This document shows, piece by piece, positions 31,865 to 44,664 of a DNA stretch of 64,000 bases. Under the pieces are notes generated by a model. That model ran no database searches. It saw only the letters and a list, made by a program, of their open reading frames with translations, and had not been told where the DNA came from. A program made the translations under genes and the position numbers. Origin of the DNA: Heloderma charlesbogerti (taxonomy: Eukaryota; Chordata; Lepidosauria; Squamata; Helodermatidae); the NCBI GenBank assembly GCA_026122225.1, contig JANEZZ010001871.1, forward strand, positions 124,001 to 188,000. Reading direction: 5' to 3'. The stretch's first letter is position 1, and each line of letters begins with the position of its first letter.

Positions 31865-34531
31865 TTAGAAGAAATGGAGTAGCACTCATAGTCAACAAAA
31901 GGGTGGGAAAAGCAGTACTGGGGTACAATCTTAAAAATGATAGAATGATCTCAGTACGAATCCAAGGCAAACCATTCAACATCACAGTAATTCAAGTCTA
32001 TGCCCCAACCACTGAGGCCGAAGAAGCTGAGGTTGATCGGTTCTATGAAGACCTACAACACCTTCTAGAACTAACACCAAAAAAAAAGATGTCCTCTTCA
32101 TCATAGGGGATTGGAATGCTAAAGTAGGAAGTCAAGAAATCACCGGGATAACAGGCAGGCATGGCCTTGGTGTACAAAATGAAGCAGGACAAAAGCTAAT
32201 AGAGTTTTGCCAAGAGAACCTGCTGATCATAGCAAACACTCTTTTCCAACAGCACAAGAGGCGACTCTACACATGGACGTCACCAGATGGTCAATATCGA
32301 AATCAGATTGATTATGTCCTTTGCAGCCAAAGATGGAGAAGCTCCATACAGTCAGTAAAAACAAGACCTGGAGCTGACTGTGGCTCAGATCATGAGCTGC
32401 TTCTTGCAAAATTTCGGCTTAAATTGAAGAACGTCGGGAAAACCACTAAACCGTTCAGGTATGACCTAAATCATATCCCTGATGAATATACAGTGGAGGT
32501 GAGGAATAGATTTCAGGGATTAGACCTGATAGACAGAGTGCCTGAGGAACTATGGACGGAGGTCCGTAACATTGTTCAGGAGGCAGCAACGAAATCCGTC
32601 CCAAAGAAAAAGAAATGCAAGAAAGCCAAGTGGCTGTCTGATGAGGCTTTACAAGTAGCTGAGGAAAGAAGGGAAGCGAAAAGCAAGGGAGAAAGGGGAA
32701 GATATACCCAACTGAATGCAGAGTTCCAGAGAATAGCAAGGAGAGACAAGAAGGCCTTCTTAAATGAACAATGCAAAGAAATCGAGGAAAACAACAGAAT
32801 GGGAAAGACTAGAGATCTCTTCAAGAAAATTGGAGATCTCAAGGGAACGTTTTGTGCAAAGACGGGCATGATAAAGGACAAAGAAGGCAGGGACCTAACA
32901 GAAGCAGATGAGATTAAGAAGAGGTGGCAAGAATACACAGAAGAACTATACAGGAAAGATCTGAATGTCCCTGATAGCCATGATAGTGCGGTCACTGAAC
33001 TTGAGCCGGACATCCTCGAGAGTGAAGTCAAGTGGGCCTTAGGAAGCATTAGTAACAACAAAGCTAGCGGAGATGACAGTATTCCAGCCGAGCTATTTAA
33101 AATCCTAAAAGATGATGCTGTTAAAGTGCTGCATTCAATATGCCAACAAATCTGGAACACTCAACAGTGGCCACAAGACTGGAAAAGGTCAGTTTACATT
33201 CCAATTCCAAAGAAGGGCAACGCCAAAGAGTGTTCAAACTACCGCACAATTGCGCTCATTTCACATGCCAGCAAGGTGATGCTCAAAATCCTACAAGCTA
33301 GGCTTCAGCAGTATGCGAACCGAGAACTACCGGAAATACAAGCTGGGTTTAGAAGAGGCAGAGGAACTAGAGATCAAATCGCCAACATTCGCTGCATCAT
33401 GGAGAAAGCAAGAGAATTCCAGAAAAACGTCTATTTCTGCTTCATTGACTACGCTAAAGCCTTTGATTGTGTGGATCACAACAAACTGTGGCAAATTCTT
33501 AAAGTGATGGGAGTACCAGACCACCTTACCTGTCTCCTGAGAAACCTGTACGAGGGTCAAGAAGCAACAGTAAGAACCAGACATGGAACAACCGATTGGT
33601 TCAAAATTGGGAAAGGAGTACGACAAGGCTGCATATTGTCACCCTGCTTATTTAACTTATATGCAGAGTACATCATGAGAAATGCCGGGTTGGATGAATC
33701 AGAGGTCGGAATTAAGATTGCCGGGAGAATTATCAACAACCTCCGATATGCAGACGATACCACCCTAATGGCAGAAAGCGAAGAGGATCTCAAGAGCCTC
33801 TTGTTGAGGGTGAAAGAGGAGAGTGCAAAAGCTGGTTTGAAACTCAACATTAAAAAAACGAAGATCATGGCATCTGGCCCTATCACTTCCTGGCATATAG
33901 AAGGGGAAGAAATGGAAGCAGTGACAGATTTTACTTTCTTGGGCTCCAAGATCACCGCAGATGGTGACTGTAGCCATGAAATTAAAAGACGCTTGCTCCT
34001 TGGGAGGAAAGCTATGGCAAACCTAGACAGCATAGTAAGAAGCAGAGACATCACCTTGCCGACAAAGGTCCGTCTAATCAAAGCTATGGTTTTCCCAGTA
34101 GTAATGTATGGCTGTGAGAGCTGGACTATAAGGAAGGCTGAGCGCCGAAGAATTGATGCTTTCGAACTGTGGTGCTGGAGAAGACTCTTACGAGTCCCCT
34201 GGACTGCAAGGAGGTCAAATCAGTCCATCCTAAAGGAAATCAACCCTGAGTGCTCATTGGAAGGACAGATAATGAAGCTGAAGCTCCAATATTTTGGCCA
34301 CCTAATGCGAAGAGAAAACTCTCTGGAAAAGACCCTGATGCTGGGAAAGACTGAGGGCAAAAGGAGAAGGGGACGGCAGAGGATGAGATGGCTAGATAGC
34401 ATCACGGATGCAATGAATATGAACTTGAGCACGCTCCGGGAGAGAGCGCAGGACAGGAAGGCCTGGCGTGCTATGGTCCATGGGGTCACGAAGAGTCGGA
34501 CACGACTGAACGACTGAACAACAACAACAAC
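31865..34531 (+). mobile_element. BovB LINE copy C, near-complete ORF2
   Basis: This is a 2.67-kb 5'-truncated BovB flanked by the direct repeat AACAGCACAAT (31854-31864 and 34532-34542), of which part may belong to the (ACA)n tail. The element enters in the endonuclease domain and runs to the BovB terminus. One frameshift lies in an A run at 32079-32087: nine A where seven would keep frame. The insertion split a short palindromic MITE whose right half is at 34543-34615. It lies in TMEM26 intron 2, in the orientation opposite to the gene. Confidence 0.96.
32088..34517 (+). pseudogene. BovB ORF2 remnant: endonuclease C-part and reverse transcriptase
   Basis: From the frameshift onward the frame is open for about 809 codons; from its first Met (32424) it is 697 residues. 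Domain order: endonuclease motifs IIGDWNAKVG, RRLYTWTSPDG, NQIDYVLC and GSDHELL; a linker rich in Lys/Arg; RT motifs IPIPKKGN, QAGFRRGRGTRDQI, FIDYAKAFDC, GVRQGCILSPCLF and the catalytic RYADDTTLMA; and the C-terminal BovB region CWRRLLRVPWTARRSN and KSRTRLND. Upstream of the shift, 31903-32087 encodes the preceding endonuclease part (ITVIQVYAPTTEAEE). The start of ORF2 is missing, so the element could not move by itself in this form. Confidence 0.93.
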
Positions 34532-34779
34532 AACAGCACAATCTCACATGTCTGCTCAGAAGTATTCATTGAGTTCATTGGAGCTTACTCCCAAGTAAGT
34601 GGGTTTAGGATTTCAGCCTTGGCCACAACTTACTTTGGCTCTAACTTAATGTGTTGGATGTGGACTGTGTGTTATCAAGTCTGTGTGCAAACAGATGCTA
34701 CTCAATACATTACTGCCAATGTTCTTAGATGAGCTGGGCACCAGGACCGGGCATGACTGAATGTGTTGAATAAATGCAC

Positions 34780-34782
<3 letters not shown>

Positions 34783-34829
<47 letters not shown>
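34783..34829. repeat. (TA)n microsatellite
   Basis: About 46 bp of uninterrupted alternating TA, ending before TGAATG. Confidence 0.97.
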
Positions 34830-34832
<3 letters not shown>

Positions 34833-34839
34833 TGTTACT

Positions 34840-35530
34840 TTGTGTGTTGTTCAGATCATTGAGACATGCATCTGCTGACCAGCTTCAAGAAGGGTTGTGG
34901 AAGAACATCTCTCTGTGTCGGCTGTTTACTCTTGCTTTAGTAAGTAAAGAGACTTGGAGAATACCGAATTTAGCCATTCTACAGTGGGACTCTGCACTAG
35001 AGGAAAATAATTTTATACCACCAGAAGCTTGGACTTTATTCTCTCTGAGTTCATTCCTTCCATTTACTAGGTAAAGCTACCCAATTTGGCTTCAGCTGCT
35101 TTTTAAAAAAAAATCTAGAATAACATCTAAAATGCTTTAATATAAAGACTACCTATCTCTATGGTCCACCAGTAAAAGGACCCCATGCACTTCACCTAGG
35201 ATGGAAAACACTTCTAAGAGCAGCTGGATTTTCAGAAATGGAGGCTTCAAAATTTCCCCCTTTCTTTCTCCCAGCAGCCCTGTGTGGCAGCTGCAGGTCC
35301 TTAGAACCATCCGATGACCTGCAGATACCAGCTTTAGAAGACTGAATTTCCTCAGGACCACATTATGGCAGGACAAGGTTAAGTTTCCTCTCCATGCCTG
35401 CTCTGATCCATTGATCAGTTTTGGATTTTAGATTGCGATTGCATTGCCAGACACAAACCAATTACACAGTCGTTAGTTATATCTTCAGATATGTTTTATC
35501 CTGCATCTTTTTTTTTCTCTTTGTGACTGT
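34840..35530. other. TMEM26 intron 2; no recognisable gene
   Basis: Frames are short and without family motifs. Confidence 0.4.
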
Positions 35531-35538
35531 ATTATATA

Positions 35539-35852
35539 GTGGCTGGGTGTGGGTTGTTGAATCATGGGTTGTTTGTTGAACTGTGGATTAGTGTGTTATC
35601 CGAACCCAGGACATTTTCTGCAGAGTGGTTTGTTAACCACGTAGTGTGGCTTGTTAACCACCCTGAACAACCCAACAACAAACCATGGGTTCGCAAAGTG
35701 GCTTGTTCAAGAAAAATAAACCATACTGCATGGTTAACAAGCCACCCTGCAGAAAATGTCCTGGGTTCGGACAGCATGCTAACCCATGGTTCAAAACAAC
35801 CCACACTCAACCACTGAGTGTGGGTTAGCATGTTGTGTGAATCCAGCCAGTG
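35539..35852. repeat. Foldback element with strong hairpin
   Basis: Ends are inverted (TGGCTGGGTGTGGG and GAATCCAGCCA). Inner arms of about 41 bp pair closely: CGAACCCAGGACATTTTCTG (about 35600) against CAGAAAATGTCCTGGGTTCG (about 35752), and TTTGTTAACCA against TGGTTAACAAG. No coding function; frames on both strands mirror each other. Confidence 0.65.
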
Positions 35853-36179
35853 TGTTACCAAACCAAAGTGCAATGAAGCAGATTAATTGTACAGTAAAAC
35901 CCTCTTCACCTGTCATTCATGTGGAAGGCTTTCCCATGTAGGAGGAAGAATGGAGTTGTACAGCTGAGCTAAAGACCTGCCTTCCCCCCAGTGTTTGTAC
36001 ATGGTCATGGAGCATGGACATCTGAAGAGGAATACTGAGGCATAACTCATGGGGTAGGATTAGTTCAGTCAGTCTTGCGATGCCAGGGGCAGAACCTAAA
36101 GTGCAGCCTTTCACTCCTCCTTCTACACATGAGGCTTCCAAACAGTGAACATTTGAAGAGAGCGTAACAGAACATACAT

Positions 36180-36658
36180 GGGGCTGCCTTTGAAAACTGT
36201 TCAGAAACTTCAGCTGGTCCAGAATGCTGTGGCCAGACTGCTGACCAGGGCCGATTACAGGGAGCACATGACTCCCTTGTTGCAGCAGCTTCACTGGATA
36301 CCGATCTGTTTTTGGGCAGAATTCACAGTGCTGGTTATGACCTATAATTAAAGCTCTATATGGCTTGGGACCAGGCTACCTGAAAGATCACCTTCTCCCA
36401 TATGAGCCTGCCCAGACCTTAATTTCTTCTGGAGAAGCCCATCTTTCGAGACCATCACAATTAGAGATGCATTTGGGGGTGGGGGGACAGGAGAGAGGGC
36501 CTTTTTGGTGGCTGCTCCCAGGCTGTGGAACTCCCTCCAAAAGGAGTTTTAGTCTGTTGTTTTAGTCTACTTTAAATTGTTTTTGTAAGCCACCTTCAGT
36601 GCCATTTTTTGGTAGAAATGCAGGGTATAAATCAAATGAATAAATAAATACAATTTAT
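36180..36658 (+). mobile_element. L2-like LINE, 3' fragment
   Basis: Translation in broken frames gives the L2/CR1-group C-terminal wording LQLVQNAVARLLT, LLQQLHWIPI, ALYGLGPGYLKDHLLPYEPA and LWNSLQK-like text. It is followed by a 3' UTR ending in AAGCCACCTTCAGTGCC and (AATA)n tail. Several stops and shifts are present. Confidence 0.7.
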
Positions 36659-36703
36659 TTTATATCATTGAATATTATCCTATGTGTCCTGTGTGTGGGT
36701 ATG

Positions 36704-36742
<39 letters not shown>

Positions 36743-36762
36743 GTAGATAGATAGATAGATAC
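36704..36762. repeat. (GATA)n microsatellite
   Basis: GATA repeat with one GGTA interruption. Confidence 0.97.
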
Positions 36763-36779
36763 AGTATCCAATGCTGGAA

Positions 36780-37490
36780 ATTTGCTGTCTCTAAACACAC
36801 TGCAGTAGCAGGAACATCATCTAGTACAACAGGAAACTAGAGCTTGCTAGTGCAACCTAGGAAACTAGCTGAAACTACCACTTTTGGAACAGGACAAGTC
36901 AGCAGAGCTCCCTTCTGAGAAATCCACTGACTTGTCCCATTCCGGAAGTAGTCATTTCAGTTAGTTTCCTGTTGCGCTAGAGGACATTCCTGCTAGCGTA
37001 GTGGCAGTATATATGTTTGCCAGCAAAAGCTATGCAGTAGACTTGATTCATTCATGAGGTTATAAAAATGTTCCCTTTTCTTCCCCTCCCTCTTTTTTTA
37101 TTATTAATAATATGGCAGATAAATGTTTAAACATATAATAAATGAGCCTTGCATACACAATGAAATATCCCAAACCACAATTCTCACAATAAACCATATG
37201 GGGTGGGGGTCTCCACATGTTCAGTAGCTCACGAAAAAGCAAACTCTTATCCCTGATTTTTCCAAAACAAAACACATTCATGCCATAGCACTGATTCTAG
37301 CTTCTCTGAGTTTAATAAGACATTAAACCCCAGTAAATGCAATATCTCATGCTCTGACTAGCCAGTTTCTAACATCTGGCTTCTTTCAGAGTCTGGCTAT
37401 ATATATTTAGTTGTCTGCCAATAATAAGTATTTCACAGAATCCCATGGCATAGCTTCCTCCTTGTCTCCTGGTCAGGGCAGGCCTACGCA
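36780..37490. other. TMEM26 intron 2; inverted repeat at its start
   Basis: At about 36810-36985 the words CTAGTACAACAGGAAACTAG and AACTAGCTGAAACTACCACT are mirrored by AGTCATTTCAGTTAGTTTCC and GTTGCGCTAG, indicating an old foldback. Nothing coding. Confidence 0.4.
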
Positions 37491-37496
37491 GGACAG

Positions 37497-37556
37497 GTGT
37501 GGAGATTATCATGATGAGTTCCTGCACTTCAAGATTTACCACTATACAATTGCTGC
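37497..37556. repeat. End fragment of the CAGTGGTGTAG hAT-like MITE
   Basis: GATTATCATGATGAGTTCCT and GCACTTCAAGATTTACCACT match the terminal part of the 51384-51839 element. Confidence 0.45.
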
Positions 37557-37774
37557 TCACTTGTCTGCCCTTTCTCTCTGCATAGTAGGCACAGAGAGCA
37601 AAAGTGGGCAGCTCCAGGGAGGAGGAGAGGGGCTCACTGAGGGGGATCTTGCCCAAGCTCCCTTCCCCACAACAGGAGCTGGCACTGAACAAAATGTCAA
37701 GCCTTCCCTCATTGATCTAGTGCAAGCCTTTCTTCCCAAACAACCCAGGCCCCAACGTCAGATAGATTCAGGTT

Positions 37775-38300
37775 TTATTCAATGATATGCCGAGGATAAG
37801 AGTTTTGGGCCAGGAAGTAGAAAGCTGTCATGGCCACAACCAGTGACCCAGCCGCTGACTCAGAGGAGAGCTCTATCATATTCCTGGCCCTGAGTATTGA
37901 CTGGGACATGGATGATCTAGAAGATGTGGGGTTCTCAAGCTCACCAGTCCCAAGGATATCTGAAGATCCATCTAGGGTTGAACAGATGATGACTCCAGTG
38001 TTGAAGGAGTCATCATTCCCTCTCCAATGGGAATCCAGAAAGCAGCTGTCCACTGAAATCCCCCATCAGCCAGTCTAAGCCCTCTGAAGAACAGCCTCAT
38101 CAATTGCCTAAGACCCTGGCAGTCACCTATTCTCCCTTACCTGAGACACAAACAGACTCACACAACCTCCAAAGGAGTGCTAGATCACATTCATCAGGGA
38201 TGAGGTGGGACTTGAGATAGGCTTCAAAGCCAGCACCACTAGATAGGGCTCAGTTCTGCTCTGGATGTTATTGCAACAAGTTATTTGCCCACAAGTAGTC
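37775..38300. other. Unidentified segment, possibly retroelement-derived
   Basis: The plus strand has an 82-residue acidic frame (37830-38078) beginning MATTSDPAADSEESSIIFLA. It lacks splice-site context fitting TMEM26 and is on the other strand. I recognise no domain. It may be a relic of an LTR element. Confidence 0.2.
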
Positions 38301-39780
38301 CCCAGTCCTGCAGACCTTGAAACCACCTGACTCCCTCATTTGTTTCCCCTAAATAACCTTCCCTGGCTTCAGCAAGGATTTCTAGATTCAGTCCCAAACA
38401 CTTATTGCCTCGACCCCTTGCCCTTGGGCTTTGGTCAGCCAAGAGAGAACAGAAACCCAGTTTTAACTTTTTGTAATTCCATCATATCCCCCAGTGAAAG
38501 TTGACAAATCACTACCTCACAGGGTTGTCAGGAGGATGAATTAGACGAGAACTCTTACAACACAAGGCTGCATGAGTACTGCTACGTCCCTGGGCAAGCA
38601 GTGAGTGGTGTGTCAGCTTGGGGCACAGGTGGATCCTATGTGGCAAGACAGGAGGCTAAAACACCTCCACCCCATTGCTCTCTTTCCCTCACCTCCAACA
38701 CCCAGTACAGCACAGCTGTCTGCAGAAACCAACAGATACATGCACATCAGTTCTGCTAAATGAACATATTTCTTCATTTCTCAGAATTTAAAATCATTTT
38801 GTGAACTATTTACCAAGGTTTGTGAACCATTTATAAAGACAAGCAGCACTCTGGACTTGAAACCTTTTCATAAATCAATAAGAGAGCAACCCTATGGTGC
38901 CGGGGTGAGCATCCCAGGGACCTTTGGATAGTTCGGATTCTGCCCTCTGAAGTCAAAGACAGTGCTCTAACCTCGGAACAGGGGGTGAGAGATCCAACAC
39001 CCTGACCCTCGCAGCTGGCACAGAGAGAACACCACCAGCTGCTCCTCTGAGGTCGGAAACTCAACCTCAGAGAGGGGGGAAGGGGCGTTCTGGTGGGAGG
39101 GGAGGAGCCCAGAGAAGCCAGGATATGATATATCCTGGGCCTCCTCCACCCTCCTTCCCGCCCCCTTCAAAGTGCCCTCGCTAGATGGGCTGAAAGGCCT
39201 GCCTAGCGAGAAAGCAAAGAACGGAGGGTGTGGAAGCAAAGATTACCTCCGACGCTTCTCCTGCCCTGCCAGCATTAGCATGGCCAGGCAGAGGAATCTC
39301 CAAGTTTGGAGGCTTCTGAGCAGCAAGGGCGCAATCAGTAGGATTCCACCTCAAACTGTCTGGCTAGGGCTGCAATTCTTTCTTTGGAGCTCAGTCCCAT
39401 TGAACTCATTGGGAATTATTTCCAAGGAAGCATGCCTGGGATTGTAGCTGTCCTGTGAATGCAGAAGAACAGCTCTCTCTTTTGGCCCTCAATAGTTCTT
39501 TAGGGCCAAATCAGACACTAAAGTAAGACTAGCAGCTTCATCTCTTTTTCATTTTTACTCTAGAGTTGGTGCAGGGGGCCTGATCTGGATTGGGACCCAT
39601 GTGTGTGTGTGTATTAGGGTATTTTAACCCTTTCCCCCTGCTAGGGCCCAGTCCAGATTGGGGCCCCTTTGCCTAATCTAAAACTGAAAAAAAAGATGCA
39701 GCTGCTAGATACAGATTTAAAGCAAGGTCTGTTCTGGCCTGCAAGTCTTAAAATAGATGGTGACCTGCATAATGCATTCA
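38300..39780. other. TMEM26 intron 2; no recognisable gene
   Basis: A short MIR/L2-like tail (CTACCTCACAGGGTTGTCAG at about 38510) and GC-richer sequence at 38880-39300 are noted. Frames there have no family motif. Confidence 0.4.
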
Positions 39781-39789
39781 ATCATACAT

Positions 39790-40919
<1,130 letters not shown>

Positions 40920-41488
40920 TCAAAACACTGAAGAAATAAATTGAATAATAGTGAATACCATATCTATACTAATAAAAGAGGACAATGAAACCTATACATC
41001 TGAAACTTGGCATGCCTAGTAAGAATATGCTAGGGATGTGCACCTCAGAGATTTTTCGTTTTTAAAATGCAATAATTAAGACAGCAATCCTATGTCCCCT
41101 AGACAGCGTCTTGGGAACATAGGATTTTTCATTTTCCTGGCTCTGCGCTTGAAGACAGGGCTCAGAGCTCAGAGCCAGCAAACCTCACTCCCCTGCCCCC
41201 CATAGCCAGCACGGAAAGAACCGTGCTGGCTGCCTCTGCGCTCAGTAAATAGAGTGCAGAGATGGGGAGAAAGAGGAACTCCTGCAGGCAGGGAAGGGAG
41301 GGGGCCCCTTTCCTGTCACTGCACCAGCCTCCTTCCTTCCCCCTCCCCAAAGCCTCCGCTAGACAGGCAAAATAAAATGCAGCATTGGTGGTGCAAAGTT
41401 CCTCCCTCTCTGCATAGGGTACTCATAAGCCCCCAGGTTTGGGAGCTTATGAGTACCCAGGGCACAACCTAAATTTAATTAATTTAGT

Positions 41489-41619
41489 GCGCAATCCTAG
41501 GCATGTTTAGACAGAAAAAAGTCCTACAACTCCCAGCATTCCCCAGCTACCATGGCTAGCTGGGGAATGCTGGGAGTTGTAGGACTTTTTTCTGTCTAAA
41601 CACGCCTAGGATTGCGCCT
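41489..41619. repeat. Full-length hairpin element, copy 3 of 3 (near-perfect)
   Basis: The arm GCGCAATCCTAGGCATGTTT and its partner AAACACGCCTAGGATTGCGC differ at one base over about 60 bp. The loop is short, around TACCATGGCTA. It lies in TMEM26 intron 1. This is the best-conserved hairpin of the three. Confidence 0.78.
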
Positions 41620-41639
41620 TTAAATGTGCCTGTTGTGTT

Positions 41640-42740
41640 TGAAGTCTGCAGTACCACCTCCAGTCATTAGGGGGCAGACTTCCCTAACAAGCACATCCTT
41701 TGGTGTTGACATGGTTTGAGGGCAAGGAGTGGAGAGGAGTCTGAAGGTTAGAATTATAATGCTGCCCCCCCCCTGCTGTGGGGCAGCCCCCCACCTCAGG
41801 GGAATGGAATCGCCAGATCCCTCCCTCAGGGAGCTATAAGGGTGCAGCATAGCAGGGGCTGTGCCTAGGGGTGCCAGCAGGCGTAGCACCGCTCAGGTGG
41901 AACAGACAATATGTGTCCATCTCTGACAGCTGTGTAGGTTTGCTTGAAGGCTTTGCTGTATGAAACAAAGGGCTATTCCAACTCATGCAAAGCCAGGTGC
42001 ATTTGCTAGCGGAATATAAAGAAACAGGGGGATTCAATTTCCATTTTGACCAATGCAAATACATCGTAATTACCCCCCTCATGTGCTATATATAGGCTTG
42101 GGAGAAAAACGAGGAAAATTTGTGTGGGGAATTTTTTTAAGTCTCCAAAATCCTCTGGGGAAAAATTGGGTTTTCTGTTGTTGTTTTCAGGCCTTCACAT
42201 CTCTAGCTATATATTTGATTATGCTTAATCTAGGGCTATAATGAAACAGCCCCCAAATATCATGGCCCTATTCTCGTTGGAGGGGGCTTGTGCCAAAATT
42301 TGCCCCTTACCTTTTGCAGCAGTGGTTGGGACTTCATCTTTAATATAGCTATAGATATACGTTTAAAAAACCTTTTCTCTGCCACATCAGTGGCAACACA
42401 ACCCTGCTTTTGGTGGGCTGGCCATAATTTCCTTTATCCCAAATGACTCTGACACAGCATAATTCCTGGGGTAGCTTGCAGAAAAACCATCGTGGTTGCC
42501 GCAAAAACATGGCAGTGTTTTGTTGCAGTTGCCATGCTTCTTTCTCATAATGCCCTGGAATGATACTGCATCCGGATCGGTTAAAGGAAGTTTGGCTGGC
42601 CCATAGAGAGCAGAGCTGTGTTGCTGCAGCTACAGGAGCTAGTAATATAAAGTTCTTTTTGAAATTTAAAAAAAAAATTGAAGCTGTCCTGGTTACCTAA
42701 TGGTAGGCAGAGTTCAACATAGACCCCTCCTGAAAGACAT
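41640..42740. other. TMEM26 intron 1; no recognisable gene
   Basis: Repeat-derived looking sequence without a clear family; no coding motif seen. Confidence 0.35.
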
Positions 42741-42745
42741 CAAAT

Positions 42746-42759
42746 TCTCTCTCTCTCAT

Positions 42760-42791
<32 letters not shown>
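42746..42791. repeat. CT/CA compound microsatellite
   Basis: (CT)n interrupted by CATT, followed by (CA)n. Confidence 0.92.
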
Positions 42792-42857
42792 ACACTCTTA
42801 ATCAAATGTTTGGAGAATCCTTGTCCCACCCCTATTTGTTGTAAATATTCAAGGCTT

Positions 42858-43348
42858 CTTAGCGCCAGACTACACATGGAATAAAAATGACTTGGTAGAC
42901 TCCTGAGGTGGCAAAATGGGCTGGCTGAACCCACTTCAAACTGCTGTTGGAGGATACCGTTTTTGAATGCTCCTCCAGGTAAAAAATGAAAACAAAACTC
43001 CCTACAAAAAGTAATTTAGCATTTCATGCACAAAGACTGTGGTCCATCCCTCTCCCTGCAGTGTTACTTTTCTACTGAGAGTTTTAACAAAAATGTGACA
43101 GCTGCTCTTGAAGTCTGAAATGGTAGCGCCCATTCTCCTCCTCAAGAATTCCACTACCTCATTTCCATGCTGTCATGGAAGACTCTTAGACTGAATACTT
43201 AGACTGAATTCATACTGTTTTCTCCAAAATGAGAACCAAAAGTGAAAGCTCAGCTCAATCCAAATTAAAATAGTTAAGGACAGTGCCACCACATGACTAA
43301 ACCAAATAATGATTATTTCTCCACACATCACCTCTTGTGTAGATCCAG
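42858..43348. repeat. MITE with CTACAC-type inverted ends
   Basis: Left end GCGCCAGACTACACATGG; right end reversed GGGGCTGGATCTACACAAG. The wording is close to the termini of the 5S-bearing element at 4738 (GGGGCCAATCTACACT, and reversed right end GGGCTGGATCTACACT). The interior is different and noncoding. Confidence 0.45.
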
Positions 43349-43735
43349 CCCCAGTTAAGACATTTCTAACGACATTTTCTTTGAGGGAAGCTGGATTATG
43401 TATGGCAAGCCCTTTGAAATAAACTATATTCTACAAAGCTACTATCAGAGGAAAGTATGATTTACCACACTGAATATGCCATGCTCCTTGACATTTTGTC
43501 AATTTGGTATCTTAACCAAGAATTTTTTTTATTTCTTGGTTAAGAAATGTAATAAACAAACAAACAAACAAACATTAGGCATCCTGAGAAACAGGCATTT
43601 TTATTTGTTTTAGAGAAATCAAATTCCTAGAGCTTATGGTCTCACAGAGTAGCGTGGAAACACCTGGGGTGGTGGTAGCACTCCCCCATGTTCAATGAGG
43701 ATAAGACTCAGTAATAATCTGTATGATGCCATGCC

Positions 43736-44124
43736 CCGTGGTGTAAAGGTACTTATCATGACAGTCCCCTTAGCCACACCCCAAGGAAAGTCCTAAAATG
43801 GAGGCAGCTGCGTTGATCCATATCAACAAGCCAGTCCTAGTTTTCCTCTCCGCTGGGAGCAGGCCTTTTGTAAAACTAATGGGTCTTAATTGCCCAATCA
43901 AGACCCCCCCCAATACTTTGCATTACAACAGGGATATCTCACAACTATACATTGTTCCTGAGAAAATTTATTCTCCCACACAGACGCCCAACTGCTGTGA
44001 GGATTCCAGCTAAGCTCAGAGGAAACAGGGAATTCTGAGGGGGGTGGCAGTTGACATCAGCATCCCTGCTAATCAAAAAATGCCAGCGCTGTGTCCCTGC
44101 AAAGCCTGCTCCACTACACCACTG
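43736..44124. mobile_element. Nonautonomous hAT element (family of 51384), inverted
   Basis: It begins CCGTGGTGTAAAGG and ends TCCACTACACCACTG. Flanking 8-bp copies are GCCATGCC and GCCATGTC (one difference). The interior matches 51384-51839 on the other strand: CAATACTTTGCATTACAACA, CCAACTGCTGTGAGGATTCC and ACAGGGAATTCTGAGGGG. Confidence 0.75.
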
Positions 44125-44664
44125 GCCATGTCCCTCTCTCATATGAAACTTCCCACGCATTATGGTTTATGGGAGCGGCCCTGCTTCTGAGCTTTATCTA
44201 TCCATAAAGTAAAACCTGCTAGAGCATGGAACAGGATGTTCTCTGCTATGGAAGCTCAAAAATTAGTTCCCATAAGAAGCCAAGCTGCATTCAGCCTAAC
44301 AAGCAATGCTCATAAAAACATGTTATTAGTATACGTTTACGGTTTAGTTTTTTTGTTTTTACTTGGATGTGGTTTGATTTTGGTGTTACCTGTTTTATGC
44401 AATTTTTACTTTAAACTTGATGGCATTGGTTGTATTCTATGGGTTGGGAGGGACCAGCCTTGGTCACACTTAGAATAGACCCATTGAAATCAATGGGGCA
44501 TACATTAGTCACAACTTCTTTAACTATGACTAAGTTTGGATCCAACCATATGCTTTTTGCAAGATTGATTTATATTTACTGTGCGGGCTGGTTTGGCGCT
44601 TAGAAGGAAACGCAGTTTACAAATTAATGACTATCTCCTATACCCACAAGTCAGCTAATTCCAG

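Noticed and set aside
31903..32106. A separate small gene upstream of the BovB ORF
   Set aside because: Its text (VYAPTTEAEEAEVDRFYEDL) is BovB endonuclease, cut from the rest by extra A residues. It is the same ORF2.
35539..35873. Mirrored frames with repeated NHPEQPNNKPW/ENVLGSD wording
   Set aside because: Both strands give similar peptides because the DNA is a palindrome. This is structure, not coding.
36704..36762. Regular short repeats as a CRISPR array
   Set aside because: All regularly spaced repeats here are tetranucleotide or dinucleotide microsatellites without spacers, in a vertebrate genome.
37830..38078. A host gene starting at MATTSDPAADSEE
   Set aside because: No donor or acceptor pattern or homologue was recognised; it is short, on the opposite strand to TMEM26 and in a repeat-like setting. 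Kept only as an unidentified segment.
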